Notes: generated by a model from the letters alone, not told the origin. DNA of 64,000 nucleotides from CBDFGN01 sp965247065 (GCA_965247065.1 CBDFGN010000006.1:248001-312000), one strand, 5' to 3'; shown: positions 26,156 through 35,797, counted from the first letter of the stretch. A program made the numbers and translations.

Positions 26156-26220
26156 ACCGTTTTATCAATACGGGAATCTTCAAGGAACATCCGCTCTTGG
26201 TGAAAAAGAACAAAACTTAA

Positions 26221-27214
26221 ATGAGTATTAAAGCATTAGTAGTACAAGGAAGACGAAAAAACGTCTGTTTCTGTAGAAACTATTGAAGAATCAGAACTTC
26301 CTGATGGCGATGTTACCATCAAGGTGGAATATTCCACTCTCAACTATAAGGACGGACTCTGCATAGGTCCCGGAGGTGGATTGGTAAAGAATTATCCACA
26401 TGTACCGGGTATTGACCTGGCCGGAACGGTTGAATCCTCTCAAGATGACCGTTATCAACCGGGGGATCAGGTCCTTTTAACCGGCTGGCGAGTTGGTGAG
26501 CTATGGTGGGGAGGATATGCCCAAAAGGCCCGGGTAAAAGCGGATTGGTTGGTGCCTTTACCCGGAGGGATCACTACGCGTAACGCTATGGCCATCGGTA
26601 CGGCTGGTTTCGCCGCGATGTTGGCGATAAGTGCCTTGGAGGAACATGGCCTGGATGCCAATCGAGAAGATAAGCCGGTTTTAGTCACCGGAGCATCGGG
26701 AGGGGTCGGTTCGATTGCGATAACGGTTCTATCTAAGTTGGGCTATCAGGTGGCAGCTGTTACCGGACGAGCTGAAACCACTGATTATTTAAAAGAACTC
26801 GGAGCAACTCAAATTATTGCCCGTGAAGAAATTAGTGGGACGATTAAACGACCTCTTGAAAATGAAAATTGGGCCGGATGTATTGATGCGGTGGGAGGGG
26901 CGATGTTGGCGAGGATCTTGGGCCAGCTTAAATATGGCGGGGGAGCGGCCGCGGTGGGACTAGCAGGAGGAGCAGGATTACCAGCCACCATGATTCCTTT
27001 TCTCCTACGAGGGATAAACCTTCTCGGAATTGATTCGGTTATGCAACCTTATGAGCGTCGAGTAAAGGATTGGAGCAGGATGGCTGAGTTGTTGCCGGTG
27101 GACAAATTAGAGAAGGTAATTCAACTCGCCACTCTTTCTGACTTACCTCAACTAGGTGCCGATATATTAGCGGGAAAAATAAGAGGCCGGGTCGTCGTGG
27201 ATGTAAATGGGTGA
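26221..27214 (+). CDS. AcuI/YhdH-type NADPH acryloyl-CoA (quinone) reductase, 5' frameshift
   Basis: Medium-chain reductase of the YhdH/AcuI group, about 330 residues if whole. The main frame covers VEYSTLNYKDGL, GIDLAGTVESSQDDRYQPGD, LVTGASGGVGSIAITVLSKL (NADPH loop) and a typical C-terminus. The expected beginning MSIKALVVQ is encoded from the ATG at 26221 but in a different frame. The frames join if one G of the pair at 26248-26249 is removed, giving MSIKALVVQEDEKTSVSVET. So a single-base insertion at about codon 10 disrupts the gene. A GTG at 26324 could restart translation but would lose 34 conserved residues. Either a recent mutation or a sequencing error. Confidence 0.85.
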
Positions 27215-27463
27215 TAAACAACCCGAACATAAGCCTGTTGTTTCATCGTTAACAGCTTGGTTGTTCAATACCTTGGGTGACATACCCGGTAACTCTGAAT
27301 TCGGAATTGAAAAGATGGGAAATTGGGCCGGCGACTCAAGACTTACACCCTACCCAAACGACCAAAACAACTCCGTCGCACTCTCCTTTGCACGCTATCT
27401 TCCATATTTTCCTTTAGTTCCTTATCTTCGGAGCCGTAATTGTAATTCAAGTAGTCAGATCAT

Positions 27464-28264
27464 ATGAGCAATTATGTAAACGTCGCCGGTGTTGACATTT
27501 TCTATCAAATACGGGGACAAGGAGACCCTCTGGTATTGCTAATGGGATTTGGAGCCGATGGGAACACCTGGGAAAAGCATCTGCAGGTGTATGAAAACCA
27601 CTTCCAGTGTATTGTCATTGACAATCGCGGTGTGGGCAGTTCCGCCCAGCCGCTGGGCCCATACACCACCGCAATGATGGCAAATGACACCGCTTCTGTT
27701 ATGGATGATGCGGGTATTGCCAGGGCTAAGGTTGCAGGAATTTCAATGGGAGGAGCAATAGCCCAGGAATTGGCCTTAAGGCATCCGGAGCGAGTACTGA
27801 GCCTGGTTCTCATCAGTACCTGGCCCAGCTTCAATAATTACGCCACCACGGTTTATGAAAACCTGAAGAAGCTAAGGCCGGTTTGCTCACCGGAAGATTT
27901 CATGGAACTTTTGCAGCTGTGGATATTTGCGCCTCCTTATTACGAGACTTATCTCGCCGAATTACAGGAAGGACAGCAAACCGCTGCGTCGAATCCGAAT
28001 CCCCAGTCCAGAGAAGGTTTTGATGGACAATTGGATGCCTGCATTGCCCATAATACAGTTGATCGTTTGAATCAATTAACAGTGCCAACCTTGATTACAG
28101 TAGGAGAAATGGATATTTTTACACCCCCGGAATTCTCCAGGATCCTCCATGGGAAAATTGAGGGATCGAAGTTAGAGACTTTTCCAAAGGGTGGACACGT
28201 TCATCATTGGGAGGACCTTGAACGATTTAATAAAATAACGACTGAATTTCTATTGGAAAACTAA
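27464..28264 (+). CDS. alpha/beta-fold hydrolase
   Basis: 266 residues, one full alpha/beta-hydrolase domain. Ser lies in the elbow GISMGGA (about residues 92-98), Asp in TVGEMDIFTPPE, and His in GGHVHHWE. The oxyanion region is LVLLMGFGADGNTWEKHL, and IDNRGVGSSAQP is the usual loop after strand 4. It resembles 3-oxoadipate-enol-lactonase-like and AcoC-like hydrolases, but the substrate cannot be called. Cytoplasmic. The next gene starts 2 bases after its stop, so it is probably in the same transcript as the sugar-isomerase gene. The 249 bases before it contain no recognisable gene. Confidence 0.85.
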   Translation: MSNYVNVAGVDIFYQIRGQGDPLVLLMGFGADGNTWEKHLQVYENHFQCIVIDNRGVGSSAQPLGPYTTAMMANDTASVMDDAGIARAKVAGISMGGAIAQELALRHPERVLSLVLISTWPSFNNYATTVYENLKKLRPVCSPEDFMELLQLWIFAPPYYETYLAELQEGQQTAASNPNPQSREGFDGQLDACIAHNTVDRLNQLTVPTLITVGEMDIFTPPEFSRILHGKIEGSKLETFPKGGHVHHWEDLERFNKITTEFLLEN

Positions 28265-28266
28265 AA

Positions 28267-29091
28267 ATGAGTAGGATCAAAATTGGCTGTGAAACTTATA
28301 CCTGGCAAATGCCGGGAGAACAGTACAAGGATAAGCTCAGACATATAATGGAGATCACTTCCCAAGCGGGCTTTGAAGGAATAGAGCCCGAGACCAGCTT
28401 TATGGGGGATTTTTCCGATCCTGGACGCATGCTTGAGGCCACCAAAGAACTTGACCTTGAACTGGCCGTGTTGTGCCTGGTAGAAGATTGGTTAAACCCC
28501 AATGAAACCGATTTGGAACGGGCCCACGCCGATCAATGGATTGAGTTCCTGGCGCATTTCCCGGAGACCTTGTTTTTATTAGTACAAATGCCTGGTAATG
28601 ACCGTGCCCAACTAGAGACTCGTCAGCAGAACTTACTGAAATGTGTAAACACCATCTCCCGGAGAGCTGCGGACAAAGGAATTGTTTGCTCATATCATCC
28701 AAATTCCCCACCAGGATCGATTTTCCGGACCGAGGAAGACTATAAGATCCTGCTCGGTGGTCTGGATTCAGAAGTGATCAAGTATACCCCCGATGTTGGT
28801 CACATTGCCAAGGTTGGGATGGATCCCCTGGCTATAATTAGGCAGTATAGGGACATGGTCAATTGTGTCCACTACAAGGATATGTACCATAGAGGGGAGT
28901 GGGCGCAAATGGGGTCAGGAGACATTGATTTCGACGCCATAACTAAGGAATTGACTGATACTCATTTCGGGGGTTGGATCATAATGGAAGACGAATGCGA
29001 TCGAGCCATTTCCGACCCGGATGGGGTAACAATTGATGATGGAGTATACCTCTCTGAAACCCTTAAACCCTCGATTCAGAATGTTAGTTAG
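28267..29091 (+). CDS. sugar phosphate isomerase/epimerase (AP-endonuclease 2-type TIM barrel)
   Basis: 274 residues. The xylose-isomerase-like barrel shows IGCETYTWQMPG, GFEGIEPETSFMGDFSDPG, and the metal and active-site segments CSYHPNSPPGS, YTPDVGHIAKVG, NCVHYKDM and WIIMEDECDRA. The late GSGDIDFDAI is typical of IolE/IolH-like members. It would interconvert or epimerise a keto-sugar or sugar phosphate; no specific substrate can be named. It overlaps the following lipoprotein gene by 11 bases. Confidence 0.82.
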   Translation: MSRIKIGCETYTWQMPGEQYKDKLRHIMEITSQAGFEGIEPETSFMGDFSDPGRMLEATKELDLELAVLCLVEDWLNPNETDLERAHADQWIEFLAHFPETLFLLVQMPGNDRAQLETRQQNLLKCVNTISRRAADKGIVCSYHPNSPPGSIFRTEEDYKILLGGLDSEVIKYTPDVGHIAKVGMDPLAIIRQYRDMVNCVHYKDMYHRGEWAQMGSGDIDFDAITKELTDTHFGGWIIMEDECDRAISDPDGVTIDDGVYLSETLKPSIQNVS

Positions 29092-31822
29092 AGTAAAACA
29101 AAAGTACCTTATATTCGGACTGGTAACCCTGCTTTCGATAATCCTCATTACCTGTAATCGCCAATCTGATAACCAGGCGGACTTCGTCCTTGCTGAGTCC
29201 GATCTCGCTGTTTACGAGAGCGACATCGATCACGCCGGGCTGATCAAGGCATTGGATAAGGAATCGTTTAGGCGAGGTCGGGACATTTACGGAACCGTTT
29301 GCTTTACTTGCCATGGAGACGCCGATCTACCGGGCTCCTTGCCTAACTCCTTTCGATTCTGGGATGGTAATTTTCAGGTGGGTATTGATCCCTACTCTAT
29401 GTATCAAACGGTGAGCAGGGGATTCGGAGGTATGCCTCCACAGGTTCATTTAGTCCCTCAACAAAAATATGACGTTATCCATTTCATCAGAGAGAATTTT
29501 GTCAAAAATGATAATCAAGAGCAGTACTTTGAATTGGATGAATCCTACATGCAATCTCTTCCTAAGGGTAGTTCTCCTGGTCCTGAGGCCAAAAAATGGG
29601 AGCCCTGGGCTGACATGGACTATGGAGATTTCCTCATTTATACCTATGAGCTGGCGGGTTTGGATGCCAAACCCAGGGAGCGCTCCTTGGGAAGAAAAAC
29701 GCCGCTGCCTGATGAGGATTTTGGGGATGCAAATTTTGCGTACAAAGGGATTGCGGTTCGATTGGACAAAGGCCCCGGCGGGGTTGCCGCTGGCAAGTCC
29801 TGGATGATTTTTGATCACGACCTGCTTCGAGTAGCTGGTGGATGGACTGGAGAAGGATTCATCGACTGGCGATCCATTCTCTTTAACGGAGAGCACAATA
29901 TCAGCCCGCGGACTGTCGGGGACCTACATTTTTCAAACCCTGTAGGCCCGGGGTGGGCTAATCCCAAATCAGGATCCTTTGATGACCCCCGATTTCGAGC
30001 CCGGGACGGGCGAGCCTTTGGCCCATTGCCCAGGGAGTGGGCCCACTACAAAGGGCTGTATCACTACGAGGACCGGGCCATCATTGAATATACCGTGGGT
30101 GTTGCCAAAATTTTAGAAACTCTGGGTATGGAAGAACTTGGGGAGCAGGCTGTATTCACCCGAACTCTAAATGTGACCCCTTCTTCGGATTTGCTAAGAA
30201 TGCGGATTGCGCCCGAAGGAACTGAAGTTGCTGTGACAGGTGAAGGCGGCAAATTAAAGCGGCAAGATGGATTCGTTATCTTGGAAATGCAGAAGAACCA
30301 AGCTGCCATGATAAAAGTATTTGTCGCAAAGGGAGGGACGCCGGATTTGGACCAATTTGCCCAAGCTTCATCACCTCCTGAATCCCTGCAAGATTACACA
30401 TCGGGGAGCCCGGCCCGGAATTCGCCCGTATCCAGTTTAGTAACAAAAGGTAACGAGGATGGGCCATTCGCAGTGGATATCCTGACCCCACCCTATGAAA
30501 ATCCATGGAATAGCAGGATGCGCTTGAGCGGGATCGATTTTTACGAGGATGACAACAATGCGGTCGCTAGCTGCACGGAAGGGGATGTTTGGATCATTGA
30601 AGGCCTTAAAGATCCATCCGGGGTCTTAACCTGGACCCGGATCGCTACCGGGTTATTCCAGCCTCTTGGGATTAAGCTGATCGACGGTGAGATCTACGTA
30701 ACCTGTCGAGACCAAATGGTGATCCTGCGGGATTTGAATGGAGATAGGGAAACTGACTTTTATGAGAGCTTTAATAATGACCATCAGGTGACCGACCACT
30801 TCCATGAGTTTGCCATGGGCTTACAGGTGGATGAGGAGGGTAATTTGTATTATGCCAAAAGCGGCCGTCATGCGCGAGAAGCTCTGGTGCCTCAACATGG
30901 AACCTTAATCAGGGTAAGTGCAGATGGATCCAAAACCGATATCGTTGCCAAGGGTTTCAGAGCCGCTAACGGAGTCTGTCTGAATCCGGATGGTACCTTC
31001 ATAGTGACAGACCAAGAGGGTTTCTGGAATCCCATGAACCGTATTAACTGGGTGGAAGAGGGAAAATTTTATGGCAATATGTGGTGCTATGATCCACCAG
31101 CTGACAGCTCGGATCAGGGCATGGAGCAACCCCTGGCCTGGGTAGACGAACAACTAGATCGTTCTCCTGCAGAATTGGTTTGGATTGACACCGATAAGTG
31201 GGGCCCTTTAAAGGGCAACCTGTTGAATATTTCCTATGGTTATGGCAAGATTTTTCTGGTGCTTCACGAGGAAGTTAATGGTCAGAAACAGGGAGGTCTG
31301 TTCGAATTGCCTATCCCGAGACTTCCGACTGGGGTCATGCGGGGTAGATTTCATCCGAGTGACGGGCAGCTTTACGTTTGCGGATTGTCCGCCTGGTCTA
31401 CTACCCAGATGTTGAAGCCAGGAGGCCTTTATCGGGTGCGCTACACAGGGCACTCATTAAGAGTGCCGCTTGGAATCGAGGCAGTGCAATCAGGATTGAT
31501 TCTGACCTTTTCTGATAAGCTGGATCCGGAAGTCTCAGACAACACCTCGAATTACCAAATCACGACCTGGGATTTGAAGCGCACCAGGAAATATGGTTCA
31601 GAACATTACAACACCCAAACGCTGGAGGTTGCAAAAGCAGAGTTGGAGGAAAATGGCACCAGGGTGCGATTAACCATTCCGGCGATCGAACCAACATGGG
31701 CAATGGATGTTAAGTTCAACCTGTCCAATGCGAATGGAGAAAAGATAGAAGGGTTTATTCAGAACACGATCCATAATCTCAGATCAGAATCCGAGGAATC
31801 GATTCAAGCCACCCTTAAATAA
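29081..31822 (+). CDS. cytochrome c / DUF6797-like lipoprotein with beta-propeller
   Basis: 913 residues from the ATG at 29081, giving a lipoprotein signal (hydrophobic LIFGLVTLLSIILITC, Cys at about 21). The frame is open to 29033 inside the previous gene. Residues about 60-150 are a single-heme cytochrome c domain with CFTCH and a distal Met region (GFGGMPPQVH). The middle carries WSYS-like strands and VRLDKGPGGVAAGKSWMIFD, which I link to DUF6797. The rest resembles a sorbosone/glucose-dehydrogenase-like propeller (GFRAANGVCLNPDG, FIVTDQEGFWNPMNRINW). Such proteins occur in polysaccharide and sugar-acid clusters, presumably as periplasmic oxidases that pass electrons to heme. The substrate is unknown. 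Confidence 0.75.
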   Translation: MLVRVKQKYLIFGLVTLLSIILITCNRQSDNQADFVLAESDLAVYESDIDHAGLIKALDKESFRRGRDIYGTVCFTCHGDADLPGSLPNSFRFWDGNFQVGIDPYSMYQTVSRGFGGMPPQVHLVPQQKYDVIHFIRENFVKNDNQEQYFELDESYMQSLPKGSSPGPEAKKWEPWADMDYGDFLIYTYELAGLDAKPRERSLGRKTPLPDEDFGDANFAYKGIAVRLDKGPGGVAAGKSWMIFDHDLLRVAGGWTGEGFIDWRSILFNGEHNISPRTVGDLHFSNPVGPGWANPKSGSFDDPRFRARDGRAFGPLPREWAHYKGLYHYEDRAIIEYTVGVAKILETLGMEELGEQAVFTRTLNVTPSSDLLRMRIAPEGTEVAVTGEGGKLKRQDGFVILEMQKNQAAMIKVFVAKGGTPDLDQFAQASSPPESLQDYTSGSPARNSPVSSLVTKGNEDGPFAVDILTPPYENPWNSRMRLSGIDFYEDDNNAVASCTEGDVWIIEGLKDPSGVLTWTRIATGLFQPLGIKLIDGEIYVTCRDQMVILRDLNGDRETDFYESFNNDHQVTDHFHEFAMGLQVDEEGNLYYAKSGRHAREALVPQHGTLIRVSADGSKTDIVAKGFRAANGVCLNPDGTFIVTDQEGFWNPMNRINWVEEGKFYGNMWCYDPPADSSDQGMEQPLAWVDEQLDRSPAELVWIDTDKWGPLKGNLLNISYGYGKIFLVLHEEVNGQKQGGLFELPIPRLPTGVMRGRFHPSDGQLYVCGLSAWSTTQMLKPGGLYRVRYTGHSLRVPLGIEAVQSGLILTFSDKLDPEVSDNTSNYQITTWDLKRTRKYGSEHYNTQTLEVAKAELEENGTRVRLTIPAIEPTWAMDVKFNLSNANGEKIEGFIQNTIHNLRSESEESIQATLK

Positions 31823-31849
31823 CTATCAGAGCAAATGATTATTCTTCGA

Positions 31850-32857
31850 ATGACCAAGTTTTCAATTTTCTATCTGGTGATGGCAATTATGCTGATGTCG
31901 GCGGATGGGCTGATGGCCCAGCCGGGGGAAAAATGGATCGAATATGAGCCCAAGACAGGCCCAGGCAATGGCCGGTATATTGTGTTGGTTGGCGGCGATG
32001 AAGAATATCGCTCGGAAGAGGCCCTGCCGATGATGGCCAGGATCCTGTCAGAATATCACGGCTTTCAGTGCACTGTTCTTTTTGCACTCGATCCTGAGTC
32101 GGGAGAGATCAACCCCGATAATCAGAATAACATTCCTGGTTTAGAAAAACTAAAGGATGCCGATCTGATGATCCTGTTCACTCGCTTCCGGGAACTGCCC
32201 GATGAACAAATGAAATACATTGATGCGTATGTCAAGAGTGGCAAACCAATCGTGGCCATGAGAACCTCCACCCACGCTTTCAAATACTCCGGTGACAACG
32301 AAAGCCCGTTTGCCAAGTACAGCTTTGATAGCAAGGTTAAGGGCTGGGAAGACGGTTTTGGCCGGCAAGTTTTGGGGGAGACCTGGGTGAATCACCATGG
32401 CGCCCATGGTAAGGAGGGATGCAGGGCCATCATCAATGGAACCGTGCAAAATCATGCCTTGCTGCGTGGCGTGAAAGATATATGGGTGCCTACTGACGTT
32501 TATGGCATTAGAAATTTGGCGAACGCGACGGTTTTGTTGTACGGACAGTCCACCAACGGCATGACTCCGGATTCGCCTCCTAACCTGGAGAAATCGGTGA
32601 TGCCGGTAGCCTGGACAACCAATTATATATCGGAAATAGGCAATACCAGCCGGATATTTAGCACCACCATGGGCGCGTCGGTTGACCTGCAAAACGAAGA
32701 CCTACGTCGCTTAATGGTGAACGCGTGCTATTGGGCATTGGGAATAGACGCTCAAATCACTGAATCCGGTAAGGTCGACATTATCGGTGAGTATGAACCC
32801 ACCAAGTTCGGTTTTGGAGATTATGTCAAGGGGAGGAGTCCTAAGGATTACCAATAG
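31850..32857 (+). CDS. ThuA-like domain protein, exported
   Basis: 335 residues from the ATG at 31850, which begins a signal peptide (MTKFSIFYLVMAIMLMSADG, cut after LMAQ). The ThuA-like fold, a class I glutamine-amidotransferase-like fold without the Cys nucleophile, is seen as YIVLVGGDEEYRSEEALPMM, ADLMILFTRFRELPDEQM and GKPIVAMRTSTHAF. PVAWTTNYI and GAS near the end are typical of the secreted branch. Originally tied to trehalose use in rhizobia; its catalytic function is not established. It follows the cytochrome-type gene by 27 bases and fits the same sugar cluster. Confidence 0.82.
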   Translation: MTKFSIFYLVMAIMLMSADGLMAQPGEKWIEYEPKTGPGNGRYIVLVGGDEEYRSEEALPMMARILSEYHGFQCTVLFALDPESGEINPDNQNNIPGLEKLKDADLMILFTRFRELPDEQMKYIDAYVKSGKPIVAMRTSTHAFKYSGDNESPFAKYSFDSKVKGWEDGFGRQVLGETWVNHHGAHGKEGCRAIINGTVQNHALLRGVKDIWVPTDVYGIRNLANATVLLYGQSTNGMTPDSPPNLEKSVMPVAWTTNYISEIGNTSRIFSTTMGASVDLQNEDLRRLMVNACYWALGIDAQITESGKVDIIGEYEPTKFGFGDYVKGRSPKDYQ

Positions 32858-32880
32858 AAGTTGATAAAAACACGACCGGC

Positions 32881-33732
32881 ATGAATAAGATTGGATTTAA
32901 TTTATTGGTTTGGTCGGCGGTGGTATCAGATGAAATGATGCCCATAGTAGAAAGGCTCAAATCCATTGGATATGATGGAATAGAAACCTCAATGGGAAGC
33001 CAGGATCCGGTGGCATATCGCCAGCTTGGAGATCACGCCAGGCAGCTTGGCCTGGAGGTTAATTGTTGTCTTGCACTAGGTGCTGAGGAGAATCCAGTCA
33101 GTGAATCCCAATCTGTTCGCGACAAAGCACTGGACCGGATCAAATGGGCTATCGATAGGGGCACGGACATGGGGTCGAAGGTAATTTGCGGACCCTTTCA
33201 TTCTGCTTTTGCCACTTTCTCACAGCGACCTCCCGATGAGGACGAGTACAAACACAGCGCGGAGATCCTCAATAGGGCCGGCGAGTATGCTGCTGAGGCG
33301 GAGATAACACTCGCACTTGAGGCTATCAATCGGTTTGAGTGCTACCTGTGCAATACCGTTGACCAGCTTTTACACCTCGTCTCGATGGTGGATCACAGTA
33401 GCGTAACCGCCATGTACGATACGCATCATGCCAATATCGAGGAAAAGAATCTTACTGAGGCCATAGGTAACATTTCTCCATTTCTAAGTCACGTTCATAT
33501 CAGTGAAAACGATCGAGGTACACCGGGAGACGGCCATATTCCTTGGGACGACACTTTTGCTTCACTAGCTGTAGCCAATTACAAGGGCTGGTTGACCATT
33601 GAGGCGTTTACTCGAAGTGATCCTGATTTTGCCAATGCTATTAATGTCTGGAGGGAGTATTCGGAGCCCTGGGCAATGGCCAAGAACGGCCTCGATTTTA
33701 TCCAGAACATGTGCCGAAAACACGGTATGTGA
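32881..33732 (+). CDS. D-tagatose/D-psicose 3-epimerase-like TIM barrel
   Basis: 283 residues. The barrel has the residues of the ketose 3-epimerase group: IGFNLLVWS at strand 1, the metal Glu in ALEAINRFECYL (about 140-151), Asp-His in MYDTHHANIEEKN, His in SHVHISENDRGTPGDGHIPW, and the last metal Glu in WLTIEAF. It would epimerise a keto-hexose or a related keto-sugar acid at C3. Cytoplasmic, no signal peptide. It is the second TIM-barrel isomerase of the cluster and is not closely similar to the one at 28.3 kb. Confidence 0.85.
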   Translation: MNKIGFNLLVWSAVVSDEMMPIVERLKSIGYDGIETSMGSQDPVAYRQLGDHARQLGLEVNCCLALGAEENPVSESQSVRDKALDRIKWAIDRGTDMGSKVICGPFHSAFATFSQRPPDEDEYKHSAEILNRAGEYAAEAEITLALEAINRFECYLCNTVDQLLHLVSMVDHSSVTAMYDTHHANIEEKNLTEAIGNISPFLSHVHISENDRGTPGDGHIPWDDTFASLAVANYKGWLTIEAFTRSDPDFANAINVWREYSEPWAMAKNGLDFIQNMCRKHGM

Positions 33733-33752
33733 CCATTGAATTGATCTAAACC

Positions 33753-34301
33753 ATGTACATGCGGGGAAAGAGTTTGGTTATATTCTTTCTTGCGATTCGA
33801 TCTTTCGCCCAATCCGGAGAGCCTGATATTCATCGGGCTGACCTGATTATATATGGAGGTACGGCAAGCGCTGTGATTGCTGCGGTGCAGGCATCAAGGA
33901 TGCAGAGGTCGGTAATAATGGTCTCTCCAGACAGGCATCTTGGCGGCCTGTCTTCAGGAGGATTAGGCTGGACTGACACCGGGAACAAACAAGTAATTGA
34001 AGGAATGGCCCGCGAGTTTTACCATCGGGTTTATCAGAAATATCAGGATCCAGAAGCCTGGAAATGGCAAGGACGGTTAGATTACGGTAATCGAGGACAG
34101 GGAACTCCTGCAATCGATGGAAATCAAAGTTCTTACATTGCTTTTGGGTCCATCAGAATGGAGCCCGTGTTCATGATCCTGGGCCAAAGAGCTGCCACGG
34201 CAGCCGTAATGGCCATTGATAAGGATCAGGGGGTACAAGAAATTGACTATGAAATGTTGCTGAAGCAATTGCTTAAAAATGGCCAGGTCATCAGCCTCTA
34301 A
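33753..34301 (+). pseudogene. FAD-dependent oxidoreductase remnant with large internal deletion
   Basis: 182 residues with a normal beginning and a normal end but no middle. The start has a signal peptide, a dinucleotide-binding ADLIIYGGTASAVIAAVQAS and HLGGLSSGGLGWTDTGNK, the N-terminus of the secreted FAD_oxidored/xanthan-lyase-like family, usually about 550 residues. Directly after RGQGTPAIDGNQ comes SSYIAFGSIRMEPVFMILGQ and AATAAVMAIDKDQGVQ, which is the family's C-terminal FAD-closing segment. Roughly 350 residues are gone while the frame is kept. Activity is not expected. Upstream and downstream genes are intact. Confidence 0.75.
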
Positions 34302-34327
34302 TAATTTGATTTAAGAAAAAAACCATA

Positions 34328-35347
34328 ATGAAAACAATTGTACTGCAAAAACCAGGAGCTTTCGAATATACCGACACACAGTTTGACAACCAACTGGAGG
34401 CTGACCAGGCTCTGTTCAAGGTTCACCGAATAGGCATTTGCGGCACTGATTATCACGCGTATCATGGTGACCAGCCCTTTTTTGATTATCCCAGGATTTT
34501 GGGTCATGAGCTGGGAGTGGAAGTCGTGGAAATAGGAAGTGAGGTTGCGCACCTCCGGGTTGGGGACAAGTGTTCAGTCGAGCCATACCTTAATATGACC
34601 AATGAACAGTCCGTAAGGAGCGGATTCACTAATTGCGGAGAAAATGTTACTTGTCTTGGAGTACATGTGGATGGGGGCATGCGAGAGTATATGAAAGTGC
34701 CAGCTCGGTATCTACACCGATCTGAATTGCTAACCTATGAACAGCTAGCTCTGATCGAACCCCTGGGAATTGGATGTCACGCGGTTAATCGGGCTGGGAT
34801 CAAAGCTACCGACACGGTCTTGGTCGTCGGCGCCGGTCCAATTGGGTTGTCGGCGGTTCAATTCTCGCTTGCCGCCGGAGCAAGGACGGTAGTGATGGAT
34901 ATCAATTCCGATAGGTTGCATTTCGCTTCGTCCATTTTGAAGGTCGATAATAGGGTAGTCGCTGGGAAGGAAGGCACATTAAATGAGATCAGAGAATGTT
35001 TCGAGGGCGACCTGCCTACTGTGGTGATGGATGCAACCGGTAATCCGGCATCGATGCGAAAATCCATGGAGTATGTTGCGCCCTCTGGAATTGTCCTATT
35101 TATAGGGTTGTTTCAAGGAGACTTCACTTTCAATGACCCCTACTTCCACAAAAAAGAACTTACCTTAATGTCCAGTAGAAATGCTCTACCTGCAGATTTC
35201 AAACAGATCATAAAAATGATGGAGGATGGCTCCATTAATACCGAAGCTTGGATCACCCATCGCTGCGATTTTTCGGAAATGGTGGGTAATTTTGACACCT
35301 GGCTACGACCTGAAAGCCAGGTAATCAAGGCGGTGGTTTCTCTCTAA
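34328..35347 (+). CDS. Zinc-dependent alcohol/polyol dehydrogenase (MDR family)
   Basis: 339 residues. Catalytic zinc ligands Cys38 in GICGTD and His60-Glu61 in GHELGVEV are present. The NAD-binding loop VVGAGPIGLSAVQF is near 168-181. The structural-zinc lobe is degenerate: only Cys103 and Cys109 remain in TNCGENVTCLGVHVDGGM where related enzymes carry four cysteines, so the second zinc is probably lost. The closest sense is the L-galactonate/L-gulonate or fuconate-type dehydrogenases (VDGGMREYM). In this cluster it likely oxidises a sugar acid or sugar to its keto form. Cytoplasmic. Confidence 0.83.
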   Translation: MKTIVLQKPGAFEYTDTQFDNQLEADQALFKVHRIGICGTDYHAYHGDQPFFDYPRILGHELGVEVVEIGSEVAHLRVGDKCSVEPYLNMTNEQSVRSGFTNCGENVTCLGVHVDGGMREYMKVPARYLHRSELLTYEQLALIEPLGIGCHAVNRAGIKATDTVLVVGAGPIGLSAVQFSLAAGARTVVMDINSDRLHFASSILKVDNRVVAGKEGTLNEIRECFEGDLPTVVMDATGNPASMRKSMEYVAPSGIVLFIGLFQGDFTFNDPYFHKKELTLMSSRNALPADFKQIIKMMEDGSINTEAWITHRCDFSEMVGNFDTWLRPESQVIKAVVSL

Positions 35348-35375
35348 TGAATTCAACGTACAAGTCCAAAAGTCG

Positions 35376-35783
35376 ATGTTGAGAGCCAAATTCAAGCGAT
35401 ATTGTAAAGTCCTTCAACTAATGAATGATCCTGAACTGATCGCGGAGTATAAACAGCACCATTCAAAAGGGGCCGTTTGGTCTGAGATAGTTCACGGATT
35501 AAAAAAGGTCGGGGTCCTGGATATGGAGATCTACCTGGATGGGAATACTCTTTTTATGATCATGGATACATTACCTGATTTTAACCATGACTCGGCAATG
35601 ACCGAATTAGCGGGTTTGCCTCGACAGGCGGAATGGGAGGTAAAAATGTTCAAGTATCAGAAAAGCGAGGAAGGAGCTTCAGCCTCCGAAAAATGGAAAT
35701 TGATGGACAGAGTTTTTGAGTTGGCGCAAAACGAGACTTTCGCTGCTGTGGAAGGACAGGTCAAGACGACATTAGACCGATAG
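35376..35783 (+). CDS. rhaM: L-rhamnose mutarotase
   Basis: 135 residues, the RhaM/DUF718 fold: KRYCKVLQLMNDPELIAEYK, HHSKGAVWSEIVHGLKKVGV, MEIYLDGNTLFMIMDT and WEVKMFKYQ. It interconverts the alpha and beta anomers of L-rhamnose, and relatives also act on L-fucose, speeding entry of the sugar into catabolism. It is slightly longer than the usual 104-115 residues because of a C-terminal tail. With the FucP-type permease nearby, a deoxyhexose (rhamnose or fucose) is a likely substrate of the cluster. Confidence 0.87.
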   Translation: MLRAKFKRYCKVLQLMNDPELIAEYKQHHSKGAVWSEIVHGLKKVGVLDMEIYLDGNTLFMIMDTLPDFNHDSAMTELAGLPRQAEWEVKMFKYQKSEEGASASEKWKLMDRVFELAQNETFAAVEGQVKTTLDR

Positions 35784-35797
35784 ATACGCATTAAATT

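Noticed and set aside
26324..27214. GTG at 26324 as the true start of the reductase
   Set aside because: The expected N-terminal 34 residues are encoded upstream once a one-base insertion is allowed for, so the GTG is only a default start.
27207..27467. 86-residue plus-strand ORF between the reductase and the hydrolase
   Set aside because: Overlaps both neighbours, no domain, odd composition; treated as non-coding.
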